A stretch of DNA of 64,000 bases from Gentiana macrophylla (taxonomy: Eukaryota > Streptophyta > Magnoliopsida > Gentianales > Gentianaceae), in NCBI GenBank assembly GCA_026214975.1, contig CM047810.1, forward strand, positions 34,324,498 to 34,388,497. Reading direction: 5' to 3'. Positions 19,361 through 31,870 of this stretch are shown piece by piece. Position 1 is the first letter of the stretch, and each line of letters starts with the position of its first letter. The translations under genes and the position numbers were made by a program. The notes beneath the pieces were generated by a model that had not been told where the DNA came from, ran no database searches, and saw only the letters and a list, made by a program, of their open reading frames with translations.

Positions 19361-21529
19361 GTTAGCAATTTTAAGAGAACTGATTATGATATTTGCATGA
19401 TCTATTGATAATGATAGTTAATGTTTGAATATTTAAGAATTATATATTCAGTAATGTAAGATAAATTTCTTTGTTCAAATTCCTCTACACAAAGCCTATT
19501 GATATGGCTTATCATTTATGCTCTTTTCAATCTAAACAATGTTGTTATTTATTGTACATCGTACTTTTTGTTTTGATAATTCAAATAAGAAATAAATATT
19601 TTATGAGCCATATATTTTCATGATCATTTTACTTTCCGGCTGTGGCTAAACAAAATGATTGTATGTGTTTAAAATAAAATGTGCTTTTCGATGCCAACTG
19701 AATTGGATAATTTGTGTAGGCATCTTAATTAAATACACACCCACCTAACAGTTTTTGCAAAAGGCTAAATGTACAGCAGTTCAGTTTATGTTCTCAGTTT
19801 TTGAAAAATGATGATATCGACTTTTATTTATTCTAACACAATTATCTAACAAATTAGGTAAGATTATGTATGCTTGATCAATCTAATTGATACTTGTTTA
19901 AATTAAGACATATAAATATGATTTTATTATCCATTTTGTTTTAAATCAGTTTGACGATCTGCTTGTAATATATACTCTTGAATACGATAGTGTTCATTGG
20001 TCCGACCATTTATATATATGGCAATTGCATAATCTGACAATTTTAGTTTTTTTTCTCTATATTATACTTGAGCGTGTGGATCTTAGCTTTTGTTTACTTT
20101 GTTGATATTGCACTTGATAATCAGTTTAACACTTTGATTGAAAATTTAAATGTAAAAGTTTCTTGCACTAATGAATCTACCTAAGTGATTTTATCGTGTA
20201 GTGTCTTGAATTAGTGAACTTAAATATCATTTGAATTCCTATATTATTATGAGATTACCAATCAAGTTGGTTATACTTGGTTTTGCAATTAATTGAATCT
20301 CGAGTTTTACTGTGTGTAAAAATTTGCATCACTAAAATTGTAATATGTTATTCTTAACTGGAAGTTATTTTTGGATCATTTATGTGATAAATTATTTTAC
20401 TTCCACAGTTCATCTTGCACTTAATCTCTTTGAATAAGACCAAATTAATTAATATTTAAAATGCATGAATCCGGTAAATGAAGCGAACGTGACAAAAAAA
20501 ATCATTCGAGGATAACAATTACCGTGGTTCTTGTCATGTTTCTTACGAGAAATTTATCATGAAAAATATCATCAGAAATGGTTGGCAATTTTTAACTTGG
20601 CATAACCCCGTGTACTGTGTCATTTTAAACTATAATGAGACAACAGAGGAAGTAATTATTTATTGAGATATCAAAATCCATAAGAGATTATTTAAATTCT
20701 CCCTCTCGGAAAATATTAAAAAAGTTTGTTGATACCCGCATAAGAGGTTCACACATTAAAATGTTTTATCCGTCACGGGTTATTGCAAAATTTGAAGATA
20801 TTGATTGTGAAAAAGTGTTGTCTCGGAATAAGAGGATGAAAATCCATTATGAATTATATCCCGTGACAAACATTGACATAAATGAACCATGAGTTCATAT
20901 ATTATTCATTGACATACTCCCCCTCCCCGAAGGCTAGATTTTGTGAAAATTTTGCATACATCAAATAATTTTCTAAGAAAGTGAACCAAGTCTCATTTTA
21001 ATGATTTCCCTAAATATGATGTGAAAATTAATTTGAATGATTTCTAGAGAATATGAAATCATATAATGGTGTATTTAAACGCATGAAGCATAAGAGATAT
21101 TTTGTTTCCAAAAGATGTAAACCCATAGAAATGAGATGGTTAAATAAATCATCAATGGAAACAATTTTGAAAAAACACTTGATCATGAGGTTTATAACGT
21201 GAAATTACTATATTTTAAATGTGTAAATCGCTTAAAGTGAATGACAGAGCATTAAGGTATAACTCGGTGCAATTACTACATGTTTGATGAAAATCATTTT
21301 ACAGCATTAGGGGAAGATAAGAAAATCTCATCTCAAAGCTAAAGAATGCTAAAAAAATTCATAAAATGTAATGATCTTCAATGCACCAGTCAAACTGAAG
21401 TGGAAGTTTGCAATATAATATTACTTGAAGTATTTAGCAAGTAATCTACCATATACCTTTAAGTGAACATAAATGAGTGACTATTTCTAAATGCACCAAT
21501 TCAAAATTGATTGACAATATTTCTCTACG
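19361..21529. other. AT-rich spacer, probably decayed Copia, no gene seen
   Basis: About 2.2 kb without an open frame that I can support. The right part leads into the recognisable Copia reverse transcriptase remnant at 21530, so some of it may be the worn gag-integrase part of that element, but I could not recognise motifs. Confidence 0.3.
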
Positions 21530-21999
21530 CCCGAAACGTAGAAAACTGGTCGTGGTAAAAGATAAAATTTGCAGAAAAAGAATATATTTAGCCACTCATG
21601 AAACATCTTGTAGAGATTCGTCTTAAAGACGAAAACCCCGAACAAATTAGCACGTGCATCAAATTATTGAATATTTGATTTGCGGTACAACCAATTCATA
21701 CACTGATAAGGATTTGGTTCATGCTGAATTTTATGAGAGAAACTTATGATAAAAATATCATAGTCATCGACAACATATCTGCCGCATTAATTTGCTATTA
21801 TAATCTAGATCCAGAACCCAAGTCAGTAGTAGAGTGTGAGAAGCACATAGACGGAGTGAAAATGAAATAAGCAATCAAAGCTGATCTTGAATTGAAAATT
21901 TTGGTTTTGTTGTGACCAAATATTGATTTTGATCAATTATATTCTCCCATTACAAATAACATTATGTTTCACTATATTTCTTCCGCAATTATTAGTTTT
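21530..21999 (+). pseudogene. Old + strand Copia reverse transcriptase, left part
   Basis: Plus-strand frames give DPEPKSVVECEKHIDG, then stop, then AIKADLEL, and further DFDQLYSPITNNIMFHYISS. These correspond to the start of Tork-like Copia reverse transcriptase (PKSVEECRxRxDWxxWxxAIxAEL and DYxETYSPVxxxxTFRYLIS). The reading is cut at GTTTT by the minus-strand Copia insertion at 22000 and continues after 32720. Several stops show long decay. Confidence 0.65.
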
Positions 22000-22318
22000 T
22001 GTTACAATAGATGAGAAATCCAAACGCGGAAACAGACAACAAGTAGATAAAACAGAAGCAATTCAAACGTAATGGATGGCAGAATTGACAAAACACAGAA
22101 ACAAGAAAAACACAATGACTTAACGTGGTTTCTGGTGTTGTGCCGACTTTTTCCACGGATAAAAACGGAGATATTTTATTATACACAGAAAGTGACAAAG
22201 TTTTTCACACACGCTACATTGATTACAATATTGGTATTTATAGACACATATCCCTAAACACTAACCGCCATAAAATCTTTGTCGGAACTACCATAAATGC
22301 CTCAGATGTAGACCCAAC

Positions 22319-24191
22319 TGCTAGGAGTAGTACCAACCCCAATGCATCTCGTCAACCACAACATTCAATCGCATATATACATAAAAATTATATAAAAGAT
22401 GCAATCTTATATGCAATTCCACTCCTAAATTAATTAATCATGCTCTCGATATCGTAAAAAATTTAACCTGGCTCTGATACCACATGCTAGGAGTAGTAGC
22501 ACCGATCGAGACACTCGATCTTTGCACAGCGGAAGCTTATGCGATTTACGATATGAGACATAACTAATTAATCCTACGAGAAGGTTAAAGATTTACCTTA
22601 TCGGAGAGAGATGATCAAATCGACCAAGGGAGAAGCCACAATCTTCCGGATTGTATCTTCTAGCGACGACTGGTGGATGTCGAACCTCGCCAAAGAACCT
22701 CCTCGAATACGCACAAGAAAAACCCTAGGTTTTTCTTCTTCTAATGACTAAGGCAAGAAACTAATTTTTCTTCCTTTTCTATTTGAGTGTGGCACATTTT
22801 TTGTTATGTTATTGTGCTAGGAGGAACTCTCTTTATATAGGAAAATAACTAGTCAAGAGAGTTATCCTTTTCACACCACAAAAATCTATTCCCATAAGGA
22901 AAATATATTTTTGCTACAAAATAAGAGATAATTCCCAAAAAAAATCAATCTCTTTATTTTTCCATTAATTATCCAACAAATAGATAATTAATTAATTACA
23001 CAAATGAGATAATCTAGGAAAATTTCTTCTCCCAATTAATCCCAAAAGTGGTGCCTCACATGTCATTAAAATTTAATAGAAAATGTCTTTTCTATTTTAC
23101 ATATTATTTACCAAATAAATAATATTGCACATTCATTAAATAGACCAACTATTTATTTTAATCTCGAGGTTCCATAAAACAAGAAAACACTCGCGTGTTA
23201 GGAGCCAACCCGGGGACCATGGACCTATAACCAGTAGCTACAATAAATTGAATAAAATATTCATCGAACAGAATATTTCTACTCAACTCATTAATTCCGG
23301 AATTACGCCACCATAAATCCGAAACTGAACTCTATCGATTATAGATATAACTTAATCTCAAAAACGTCAAGTCGAGTTGATAAGTGTCCATTGATATAAT
23401 CATTACATATAAACTAACCCTCCATAGACTATCCGTAATGAAGCGGGATTATTTCCGTAAACCTTCTTCAATACATCTTATCCTTATTTACCATTAACCC
23501 ACTAGTGATCAATTAGTTCATAACCAATACGAACTCGGCCGATCGATCAGTTTCTAGGATCAACAAATAAGGGGATTGTCTTTCTACTTCCAGCAGGAAG
23601 AAATGGATTCCATATCTGTGAGACACACACTTCTCACTCATTCCAGAATAGTGCCAATGTGAAAGTGATTCGGACCGCGCCTCTTAGCGATCCTTAAAGA
23701 ACACATCAAACCCTATCCTAAAACAAGTAGGAGTCTGTAATCACTTTAGGATTAAGGTTAATCCATATATGATCATCTTGTGATTTAATAAGATTTCTCA
23801 ATCACGGAATTCTATGAGAAACTCAGATTAAATCGGTCCAGTCCTATATGACTCTCATCATATATAAATGCCCCACTTAGACAACCAATGTCGACGGTCC
23901 GGATAAGACGGTCACACCATAAAGTATTCTGGGCGCATTAATGGTGGTTTAATCAATAGACCCCATACTTTGATTAAGTTCACCATGGACTAAAAGTTCA
24001 AGTGTATCACCATAAACTTAATCCTCATGTGTGACACACACTAAGTTATATGGCTACATATGATACGACTTGGGGTTTTCATTAGTGTATTACTTACAAG
24101 CACGAAGCAAGTCATAAGTTGAGAATAAATCTGTCATTTATTAATTCTAAAAACAATTACATAAATTGTCTTTCGGGCGTTACTTCCAACA
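22319..24191 (-). mobile_element. Deleted LTR element inside the Copia LTR, target duplication CCAAC
   Basis: CCAAC flanks it at 22314-22318 and 24192-24196. The right LTR is complete (22485-24191, 1707 bp; ends TGCTAGGAGTAG and TTACTTCCAACA). Next to it, 22470-22482 reads GGCTCTGATACCA, the complement of a tRNA-Met primer site, so the element lies on the minus strand. Of the other LTR only the first 14 bp remain (22319-22332), followed by 152 bp of interior. All coding sequence is gone. The LTR is related to the solo LTR at 56532-58210. Confidence 0.85.
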
Positions 24192-24589
24192 CCAACATCA
24201 GCTGACTCCACCAGCTCTGTAATCAATCAGCTCAGATGTAGAACTCAGCAGTATTCAACTTACTCAGCAGACTACTCTACTCACAGACGAAACTCAACTG
24301 CACTTCACTCAGCTAACTTCCCATACTTGAATACTCTTGTTCAGCTGATAAGTAATAAGTTGAGAATAAATCTGTCATTTATTAATTCTAAAAACAATTA
24401 CATAAATTGTTTTTCGGGCGTTACTTCCAACACCAACATCAGCTGACTCCACCAGCTCTGTAATCAATCAGCTCAGATGTAGAACTCAGCAGTATTCAAC
24501 TTACTCAGCAGACTACTCTGCTCACAAACGAAACTCAACTGCACTTCACTTAGCTAACTTCCCATACTTGAATACTCTTGTTCAGCTGA
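24114..24589. repeat. 241-bp tandem duplication across an LTR junction
   Basis: 24114-24348 and 24355-24589 are near-identical (a handful of differences) and joined by TAAGTA. Each copy contains the end of the inserted LTR, its target duplication and about 150 bp of the host Copia LTR, so the duplication happened after the insertion. Confidence 0.9.
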
Positions 24590-24814
24590 CCTTCATTCTC
24601 AGCTGACCCCATATTTATTCCACCAGATGTAAAGATCAAGTCACCTTTATTGACAAATCTCCACCTAGACTTGAACTCTCATTCAAAGTCACCAGATTGC
24701 ATAACCAGATGTACAGTACCAGATGCATTCGTCAATGCCAGGATGTACTGTACCAGACTTATCCTCTGAATCCACTCAGCTGATTTGTCCTCAGCTAAGT
24801 AACCAGACTTAAGA

Positions 24815-25567
24815 TTATAAGCTCTTGATGTTCAGCAATTCTAGACACAACTGAAACCTGCTCTGCTGAACCGGTTTAGTAAGCATATCAGCAAGATTCT
24901 CTTTGGTGGTGATCTTCCTTGCATGAACCCTCTTCTCATCTCTTAGGAAATGATACCTCACATCTATATGCTTGGTTCTTTCATGGTGAACCTGATCCTT
25001 AGCCAAACATATTGCACTCAAACTATCACAATATATCTCTGCTTGATCATGGTGTATCCCGAAATCACTGACTAGCCCCTTCAACCAAATACCTTAATTG
25101 GCTGCTTTAGAAAGAGCCATGTATTCTGCCTTAGTAGTTGATAAAGACACTGTTTCCTGAATAGTTGCTTTCCAGTTGAGAACTAATTCATCCACATAAA
25201 CATGCTGACAACATGACTGCATGAGCCAGATCAGGATTAGTGTAGACCATTGCATACATCAGACTGCCCACTGCACTAGCATGGAAACTCTTGACATGTA
25301 CTCCTTCTCCTCTTCTGATTGTGAATCATAAACACATAAATGAACATTGGATGTCATAAGAGTATCTATTGGTTTTGCGGCAGACATGCCAAACTTGGCC
25401 AGAATCTTATGTATATAACTTGCTGAGACAAGAACGGTTTTCTTTGACTCCTATCTCTCCAAATCTCCATCACAAAAATATTTTGGTTGAACCTAAATCT
25501 TTTATTTCAAACTCGTCACTGAGAAGGTCTTTCAGATTCTGAATATTAGACTTCTTTTCAGCAGCTA
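24815..25567 (-). pseudogene. Copia reverse transcriptase end and RNase H (3' part)
   Basis: The open 3' part (25084-24815) reads DQAEIYCDSLSAICLAKDQV, then HERTKHIDVRYHFLRDE and TTKENLADMLTKPV, the standard end of Copia RNase H with the catalytic aspartate in CDSLSA. Further upstream KAEYMALSKAAN is visible before a stop. A frameshifted continuation reaches 25567, where the LTR-like insert begins. The rest of the polymerase lies at 29077-29575. Confidence 0.8.
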
Positions 25568-25599
25568 TCAACTGTTGGATCGTATATGCGCAATATATA

Positions 25600-26355
25600 G
25601 GAATAATGGTTTATTAGACCTGTTTTCACAAAGTTATGGCTCAATAGACCCTTGACCAATTTCAGTTTTTTAATTAGGTAAAATTACCCCAATATCCCTA
25701 TCTTCTTCTTCCTCCTTCATCTTCTTCTACAATTCATAAATTATAAAATAAAATAAAATAAAAAACGTGAGCATAGATGGCCGCATTTCATGGCGTTTCT
25801 TGAGGGGTTCAAGGGGGTTAAGGGGTTTAGGGGGTTGGTCGGAGGTGTGTTAATGGGTTTCGCCGGGAAATTGCCGGATTTCATGGTGTTTTCAGGGACT
25901 TTCAGGGGGTTCAGGTGGGTTAAGGGTTCAAGTAGGATAGGGTTTAAAGGGTTCAGGTGGGTTAAGGGTTCAAGTGGGATAGGGATTAGAGGTTGGCCGG
26001 AGAAGATGGGTTTTCCGGCGAGGGAGTTGAAGAAGCTGGGTTTTCCGCCGGATTTTTGCCGGTTTCATGGCGGTTTTCAGGGGTTTTGGGGGGTTTTATG
26101 GGGTTTGAAGGGGTTTAGGGTTAGGGTTCATGGGGTTCATGGGGTTTAGGGGGTTTAGGGTTGGTCGGAAAAGATGGGTTTTCCGGCCGGTGAGTTGAAG
26201 ACGGTGACTTTCCGCGGGTGTTGAAGAAGAAAGACGGGGTATTTTGGGGTATTTTAAGTTATTATATAAAAATGGGTCTTTTACACCTATTCTTTGGTGC
26301 AACAGGTTATGGCAACCAAATTATTGGTCAAATAGGCTTCTTAACCCTATGCCCC
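25600..26355. mobile_element. 756-bp MULE-like element nested in the LTR-like insert
   Basis: CAATATATA occurs at 25591-25599 and 26356-26364, a 9-bp duplication. The ends are GGAATAATGGTTTATTAGACC and, read inversely, GGGGCATAGGGTTAAGAAGCC; they are alike but clearly imperfect. The interior (25795-26165) is a G-rich array of GGGTTCA, GGGGTTTAGG and GGGTT units. An open frame of 119 codons at 25790-26149 is a product of this repeat and not a credible protein. Confidence 0.6.
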
Positions 26356-26364
26356 CAATATATA

Positions 26365-27600
26365 TCCTAGAAGGGGGGTGAATAGGATATTACGGCTTTT
26401 TTTAAAATTTTATTAAGCCTTTTGGAGTTTAAATTAATTAACCTAATATTGATAATAAACTAGGCGGAAGATCTAGTTAAAATCAACGTGTATAGATTAA
26501 TGTTCTTGTGATCAAATATTGATTAAAGATTTTAACAGGTTAAAACTTAGTCAATTAGCATGCAGAGTTTTTAAGTGTGTTTCTAATTTGATTCCAAATC
26601 ACATACACTGATTTTAATAGTTGTTTAAACTATCATACAGTCCTATGTGTCAATATCAAACACACATCCACAGATTTCACTATATGCTTTTGCAGTTACA
26701 GATTACAGTAGATTTTCAATACTGAAAGTAAGATACAAGATGGATATACTTGTTCTAACTTATTGAACCTTTTCAGATCACATTGTAGTGTATGAATCTT
26801 GATTTCCAAAGTGATATAATTACTAGGATTCAGACACAGTTCTGTTTCTGAAAAATTCAATACATAGAACAGATACAACCTTCGTTTCCTTTTTCTAACC
26901 AAGTTCTAAGAATCAAAACACATAGAGACATTTAGCAACTTGAAAGCAAAAAGAAAAATGAGAACTTACTGATATGAACACACAGTTCAGGCTGTGAGAT
27001 GACTGGTGCCAGAAACAAGCTTTAGTGCAATCCTAAAGCTCAAACAGGATCCCTAAAAGATATCACCACAACCTAATCTCAATCCAGATTACTCAGAAAA
27101 ATCTGAATCAAGACACGATATTACAACTCAGAATAGATGTAAACTGAGATGTAAGAACAGTAAACAATTTCGTAAATACAAGGAAAGATTTTAGTAAATA
27201 AGAAAATGTTTGATCACCTTGTTGCCTGATCAGTTTGGTATCACTGAGAATTTATAGGCAAGTAAATGGTAAAGCATTTACTGAACCACTTTGAAAACAT
27301 AATATGCAATAAATATGGTAATTCAAAGGTCTTCCATTGCTTTTAAAAATAATAATAAGTGTTGCTTTAATCGAAGAAGGCTGTTGAAAATATTGAGAGA
27401 AAACTTTTCAGATGCAGCATTGAAACAACACAAGTAGTAAATGCATTGTATTGGGAACACAGACAGTTTTCTTGACTTATTTACTTGGAATTTCGAATTC
27501 ATAATAATACAAAGCCTTGTTTATTTTAGCAGTATATATATAGACATAAGGTGTGTGAGCATTTTTTAGAGCAAGAAATTCATATAGACACTAAGTAAAG
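26365..27600. other. Non-coding body of the LTR-like insert, left half
   Basis: No gene seen. AT-rich, without long repeats, as expected for LTR sequence. Confidence 0.4.
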
Positions 27601-27601
27601 A

Positions 27602-27603
<2 letters not shown>

Positions 27604-27672
<69 letters not shown>
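27604..27672. repeat. (TA)n microsatellite
   Basis: About 34 uninterrupted TA units. It creates an open frame of alternating Tyr and Ile that is not a gene. Other (TA)n tracts lie at 33280-33331 and 39948-39981. Confidence 0.97.
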
Positions 27673-27674
<2 letters not shown>

Positions 27675-29076
27675 CAGAATTCTCATCAGTGTGGCAGTAA
27701 GGAGAGTATGAGTGTGTCATGAATATAGATGTAGGTTCATAACACATTGAATCCGAAGGCACAAGAGACCCGAAACATGCTTCATCTCGGCTATATCCTG
27801 AATTCATAGCAGATGAGCATGGAGTATATCATTTTATAAGATCAATACTCTAGATTTGATTCATGAATCACAAGATTTCATCAAATCTTTATCCGAATGG
27901 GACATGCAAGTGATGCAAGAACTAATGAATCATTAATCAGGATTTTGACACAAAGATAAACATAACACATAACCTGATTTCATCAATCTAATAACTTATT
28001 CATTTTGTCAAATTCGACTGAATATGTCATAAAAATGAATTTTATTTTCACCAAAACATTTTCTTGTAATGCAGAGACTTCTAACTCATTTAGTCGAAAC
28101 AAATCAATATCATTATTTGATTTTAGCACAAAATAGCATAGTAATCAAATTGAACCTAAGTGCAGACTCGAAATTTAGAGAGGAAGAAAGACACTGTCTT
28201 AGCTATGATTTCTGAACCAGATGCAACTTGATCTGGTCGTTACCTGAGTTCTTATAGTGGCCGGAAAAGTCACCGGAACAGAAAAGATTGCAGCTTCTCT
28301 TGTTTTGAAGCTTTAATAAATGAGATAGAAGGTGAAAGATATCATCTTTTCGTTCAAAGAACATCAATTTATCAACCCAGGCTTTTGATTCATCAGATAA
28401 TCGAACTGAAAGCATGGTTTGGCTTAGATAGAAGATTCGAATGATGAGGATTTAGTTCATTAGGGATTTGCTGACCTTTATCTAAAATGGATAGGTTTTC
28501 TTAGTTGATTAGGTGATTGAAGCATTCAGAGATGCAGTTTGGACAAGGATTATAGACTAAAATCGAGGGGAGCTTATTGTCTGAAAGGTTGGAGATGGGG
28601 AGTGAGAGATTTGGGGCGGCAGGCTTATGGAGGCTGGAGTGTGTCTGAATGTATGTTAGGGTTAGGATATGAATTAAATAGGTAGGGTAAATGGGTGGAC
28701 AAGTTTAAAAGGCCGGGTTTTAGTGTAGCAAGGACTGGATTAGTTTATTAGCCCAAAAGAGAGTTAGACTTGAATAAAATGGGCAGGCCAATTTTAATAT
28801 GTGTAGGGACTAGTGAATTTGAAATGTGGCTGGATTAATAGATATCGAGTCCAAGCGTGTTGATGTATTATCCATTGGTATGACACCATTTCATATAAAA
28901 TGGTGATGATAAAAATATGTATCATAACAAAAAAAAAAAAAATGCCGTTGTAAGTCATACGACTTATTGGCAGGGTTAGTCACAGATAAAATATATATGG
29001 TATATAAATAATGTACTGTAAAATTAATCAAACCATATACGGATGATTGTGGGCACAACAATATCCCAACATCAAC

Positions 29077-29575
29077 ATGTCATTCACATACAAGACAAGA
29101 TAGATATGTGATCTATCTCTCAACTGACTAAGATACGCACAACAATTATATGGACTTCTATTATAATCCAGATGGATCATGTAACAGACAAACCTTTTAT
29201 ACCATTGCCTTGGAGCTTGCTTCAGTCTATACAATGACTTCTTCAACTTACAAACGAACCATTCCTTGCTAAGAACTTGGAACCCCTCTGGCTAAGTCAT
29301 GCATATCTCTTTATTTACCACACCAAGTAGAAAGAATGTCTTCATATCTAAATGCTCAAGTTCAAGTCCTGATGTGCCACCATTGCTAGTAACACTCTAA
29401 TTGAAGTGTGTTTGTCCACTGGTGAGAATATCTCATCAAAGTCAACCTCTTCTTTCTGACTGAAACCTCTTGCAACCAAATGTGCCTTATACTTGATGTC
29501 ATTATTTCCTTCTTCTTGAAGACCTATTTGCAAGTAACAACCCTCTTGCCAAGTGGCTATTTGACAAAATACCAA
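29077..29575 (-). pseudogene. Copia reverse transcriptase, 5' part
   Basis: Fragments in order on the minus strand: DIKYKAHLVARGFSQKEEVD with FDEIFSPVDKHTSIRVLLAM (29575-29348), then KKSLYRLKQAPRQWYKRF, and LVLYVNDMLMLG. The catalytic YVDD box reads YVND here, so even a repaired frame would lack one of the paired aspartates. The reading ends where the 3.5-kb insert starts. Confidence 0.85.
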
Positions 29576-30076
29576 GTCTGATTCTTTAGTAATTACTCCA
29601 TTTCATCTCCCATGGCAGCAAGCCATTGAGATGACTCAGAACATGTCACTGCTTCCCTATAAGTAGATGTTTTAACACAATCCACTTCTTCTGCAGTTTG
29701 GAGTTCATATCCAACCATTGCATTAAACCCATACCTCTTGGAATGTATCCCAACATTGGATCTTTTAGCTCTGCTGACAGCTATACTCTACTGACCCATG
29801 TCCCCTTTTAATTATCAGCTGACCCATGTTCAGCTGATTGGCTTGGACCAGATTCTGGTAGATGTCTTACCAGACCAGACGAGTGTTGACTATTGTCAGC
29901 TGAGTGTTGCATCTCAGCTGAATCCACCTGAAGCTCCACTTTAAAGCCAGCTCTCTCAAATTCAGCACTGGTTTTTAGATTCAGTAGACCTTCCCACTGA
30001 TGAGCCGAGCATAGAACTCTCATCGAAAACAATATCTCTGTTGAGAATGACTCTGTTTTCTGCTGATGACCAGATT

Positions 30077-31138
30077 TTATAACCCTGCACCCCATTTCCA
30101 TACCCTACAAACACTCCATTTTGGCTCTTGGATCCAGCTTACCTTCACTAACATGATAGTACATTGTGGTCCCAAAACCCTAAAAACTGGGTAGTCAGCA
30201 GGCTTTCCTGACCACATCTCAATTTGTGTCTTGAGATTGATCCTTGTGTGAGGACTCATGTTGATTAAGTAGCATGATGTACTAACAGCCTCTGCCCAAA
30301 ATATTCTTGACAAACCAGCATTAGAAAGCATGCATCTTGCCCTCTCCAGAAGAGTTTGATTAACCTCTCAACTACCCCATTCTACTGAGGAGTATTCCTG
30401 ACTGTATGAGGTCTAGCAATACCCTCATTTCTGCAAAACTCATCAAACACAGACCAGCAGAATTTCCAAACCATTAATTGTTTGAATCCTCTTGATCTTC
30501 TTCTTTGTCTGATTCTTAACTAAAGACTTACACTGCTTGAAACTGTTGAATGCCTCACTCTTGTGTTTCATCATCACTACCCAAGTCATCATTGTATATT
30601 CATCTATGAATGACACAAAATATCTGTGACCACCCAATGATTCCACCTTTGATGGACCCCAGCAATTAGAATGGATATAATCAAGTGATGACTTTGCGTT
30701 GTGTACCCCTTTTGAGAACTTGCTTCTATCTAGCGCTTCCCAAACACACAGTGCTCATAAAAGTCCAAATGCTTGATCTTATATCCCTTAAGAAGATCAC
30801 TCTGAGAAAGAACATGCATCCCCTTTTCACCTATATGACCCAGTCTCATATGCCACAACTTGGTCAGCTGTGACTGGTGAACCTTAACAGATGCCACAAC
30901 AACAGACCTAGACATAGTAGAGCCAAATATACAAGGTTCCCCTTTTGTCTCCCTTGAGAAACACAGTCGAATTTCTATCGACATTCAGCACTTCACCCAC
31001 ACCTTTGAAATTGAACCCCTTGTTGTCCAGTAGACTAAGAGATGCCAAATTCTTGGTCATCTTTGGAACATGTCTCACATCATTCAGTGTACAGAATCTA
31101 CTATCCTCTGTTCTCAGCTGAACTGAGCCAATCCTCAC
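30077..31138 (-). pseudogene. Copia integrase region, broken
   Basis: The pre-integrase motif KLWHMRLGHIGEKGMHVLSQ and the zinc-binding H..C residues are at about 30900-30730. The core follows with YFVSFIDEYTMMTWVVMMKH (30620-30560), then AEAVSTSCYLINMSPHTRIN and SGKPADYPVFRVLG (30290-30160). Frameshifts separate the pieces and the region between them carries stops. Order and spacing are those of Tork-like Copia. Confidence 0.85.
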
Positions 31139-31190
31139 TGTCTTGTAGACCTTGTTGTTGGCCGTAGATATATGACCCCCATCTATCTGC

Positions 31191-31510
31191 TCATAGCTTG
31201 AGAGCCACTCTGTGTGGAAAAATATGATAGGATGCCCCTGAGTCTAGAATCCACACATCAGCATGATATGCTGATTCTCCTGACACCAGGACCATGTCCT
31301 CTTCTGAGTCATGCTCAGCTGACACAGTAGTTGTGCCAGAACTGCTCTTCTGCCATTTCTTTCTCCTTGGACTTCCAATGTCCCTGCTCTTTACAGTAAT
31401 TGCAGACATCTGTGGACTTAGGACCTTTGGATCCTGCCTTCTTGGACTTTTTCTTTCCAGACTGCCCATGCCCTTTCCCACTGGTGTTGTTGACTATCAA
31501 GCCAGCTGCC
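31191..31510 (-). pseudogene. Copia zinc knuckle and protease
   Basis: One frame reads CNYCKEQGHWKSKEKE, a CCHC knuckle whose last cysteine has been lost. Another frame, just downstream, reads VWILDSGASYHI, which is the aspartic protease active site DSGA. The two frames overlap, showing a frameshift between gag and protease. Confidence 0.8.
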
Positions 31511-31870
31511 TGACTGTCTGCTCATGTTGCCTTATGTCTCAACTTCCTGGCATGTATAATGCTGACCTTACATTCTCCAAAGCCACTGCATCCTTCCCAA
31601 CTATGAAGGACGGCACAAAGTTCTCATATGATGTCGGTAATGACACCAACAAGATTAGAGCTATATTTTCATCCTCAATCTTCACATCAATATTCCTAAG
31701 ATCAAGTAATATTGTGTTCTGCTGATCAAGATGATCTCTCAGCCGTCCCCCTCATGCATCCTTAGGCTAAAGCCTCTGCTTCAGCAGCAACTTGTTGGTC
31801 AATGACTTAGTCATATACATGCTTTCTAGCTTTGACCATAACTTGGCAGCGGTGTCTTCCTCCGCAACCT

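Larger units (their letters stand above)
22000..24655 (-). repeat. 3' LTR of the Copia element, interrupted and partly duplicated
   Basis: The two halves 22000-22318 and 24192-24655 together match the 5' LTR at 32180-32715, for example AAACGCGGAAACAGAC, GTTTTTCACACACGCTACAT, and CATCAGCTGACTCCACCAGC. The interruption is the LTR element at 22319-24191 with duplicated CCAAC. Directly outside the LTR at 24656 the minus strand reads AAGTCTAGGTGGAGATT, a suitable polypurine tract. Confidence 0.88.
25573..29071. mobile_element. LTR-like 3.5-kb insert in the Copia polymerase, target duplication TCAAC
   Basis: TCAAC lies on both sides (25568-25572 and 29072-29076). The insert starts TGTTGGATCG and ends ATATCCCAACA, so it has TG...CA ends with a short inverted repeat. 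After removing the nested 756-bp element and its duplicated 9 bp it is about 2.73 kb. No coding sequence was recognised, and no internal direct repeat that would mark two LTRs. The text CCTAGAAGGGGGGTGAATAGG near its start is a phrase I associate with plant LTRs. Best reading: a long solo LTR. Confidence 0.7.

Noticed and set aside
25790..26149. 119-codon open frame rich in Gly and Phe
   Set aside because: It is a translation of the G-rich repeat array inside a non-autonomous element; it has no start context, partner exons or family likeness.
26090..26165. Telomere-like GGGTTTAGGG text
   Set aside because: The unit length varies and only two or three TTTAGGG-like units occur in a row, so this is not an interstitial telomere array.
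27580..27807. Open frame with repeated Tyr-Ile
   Set aside because: Direct translation of a (TA)n microsatellite.
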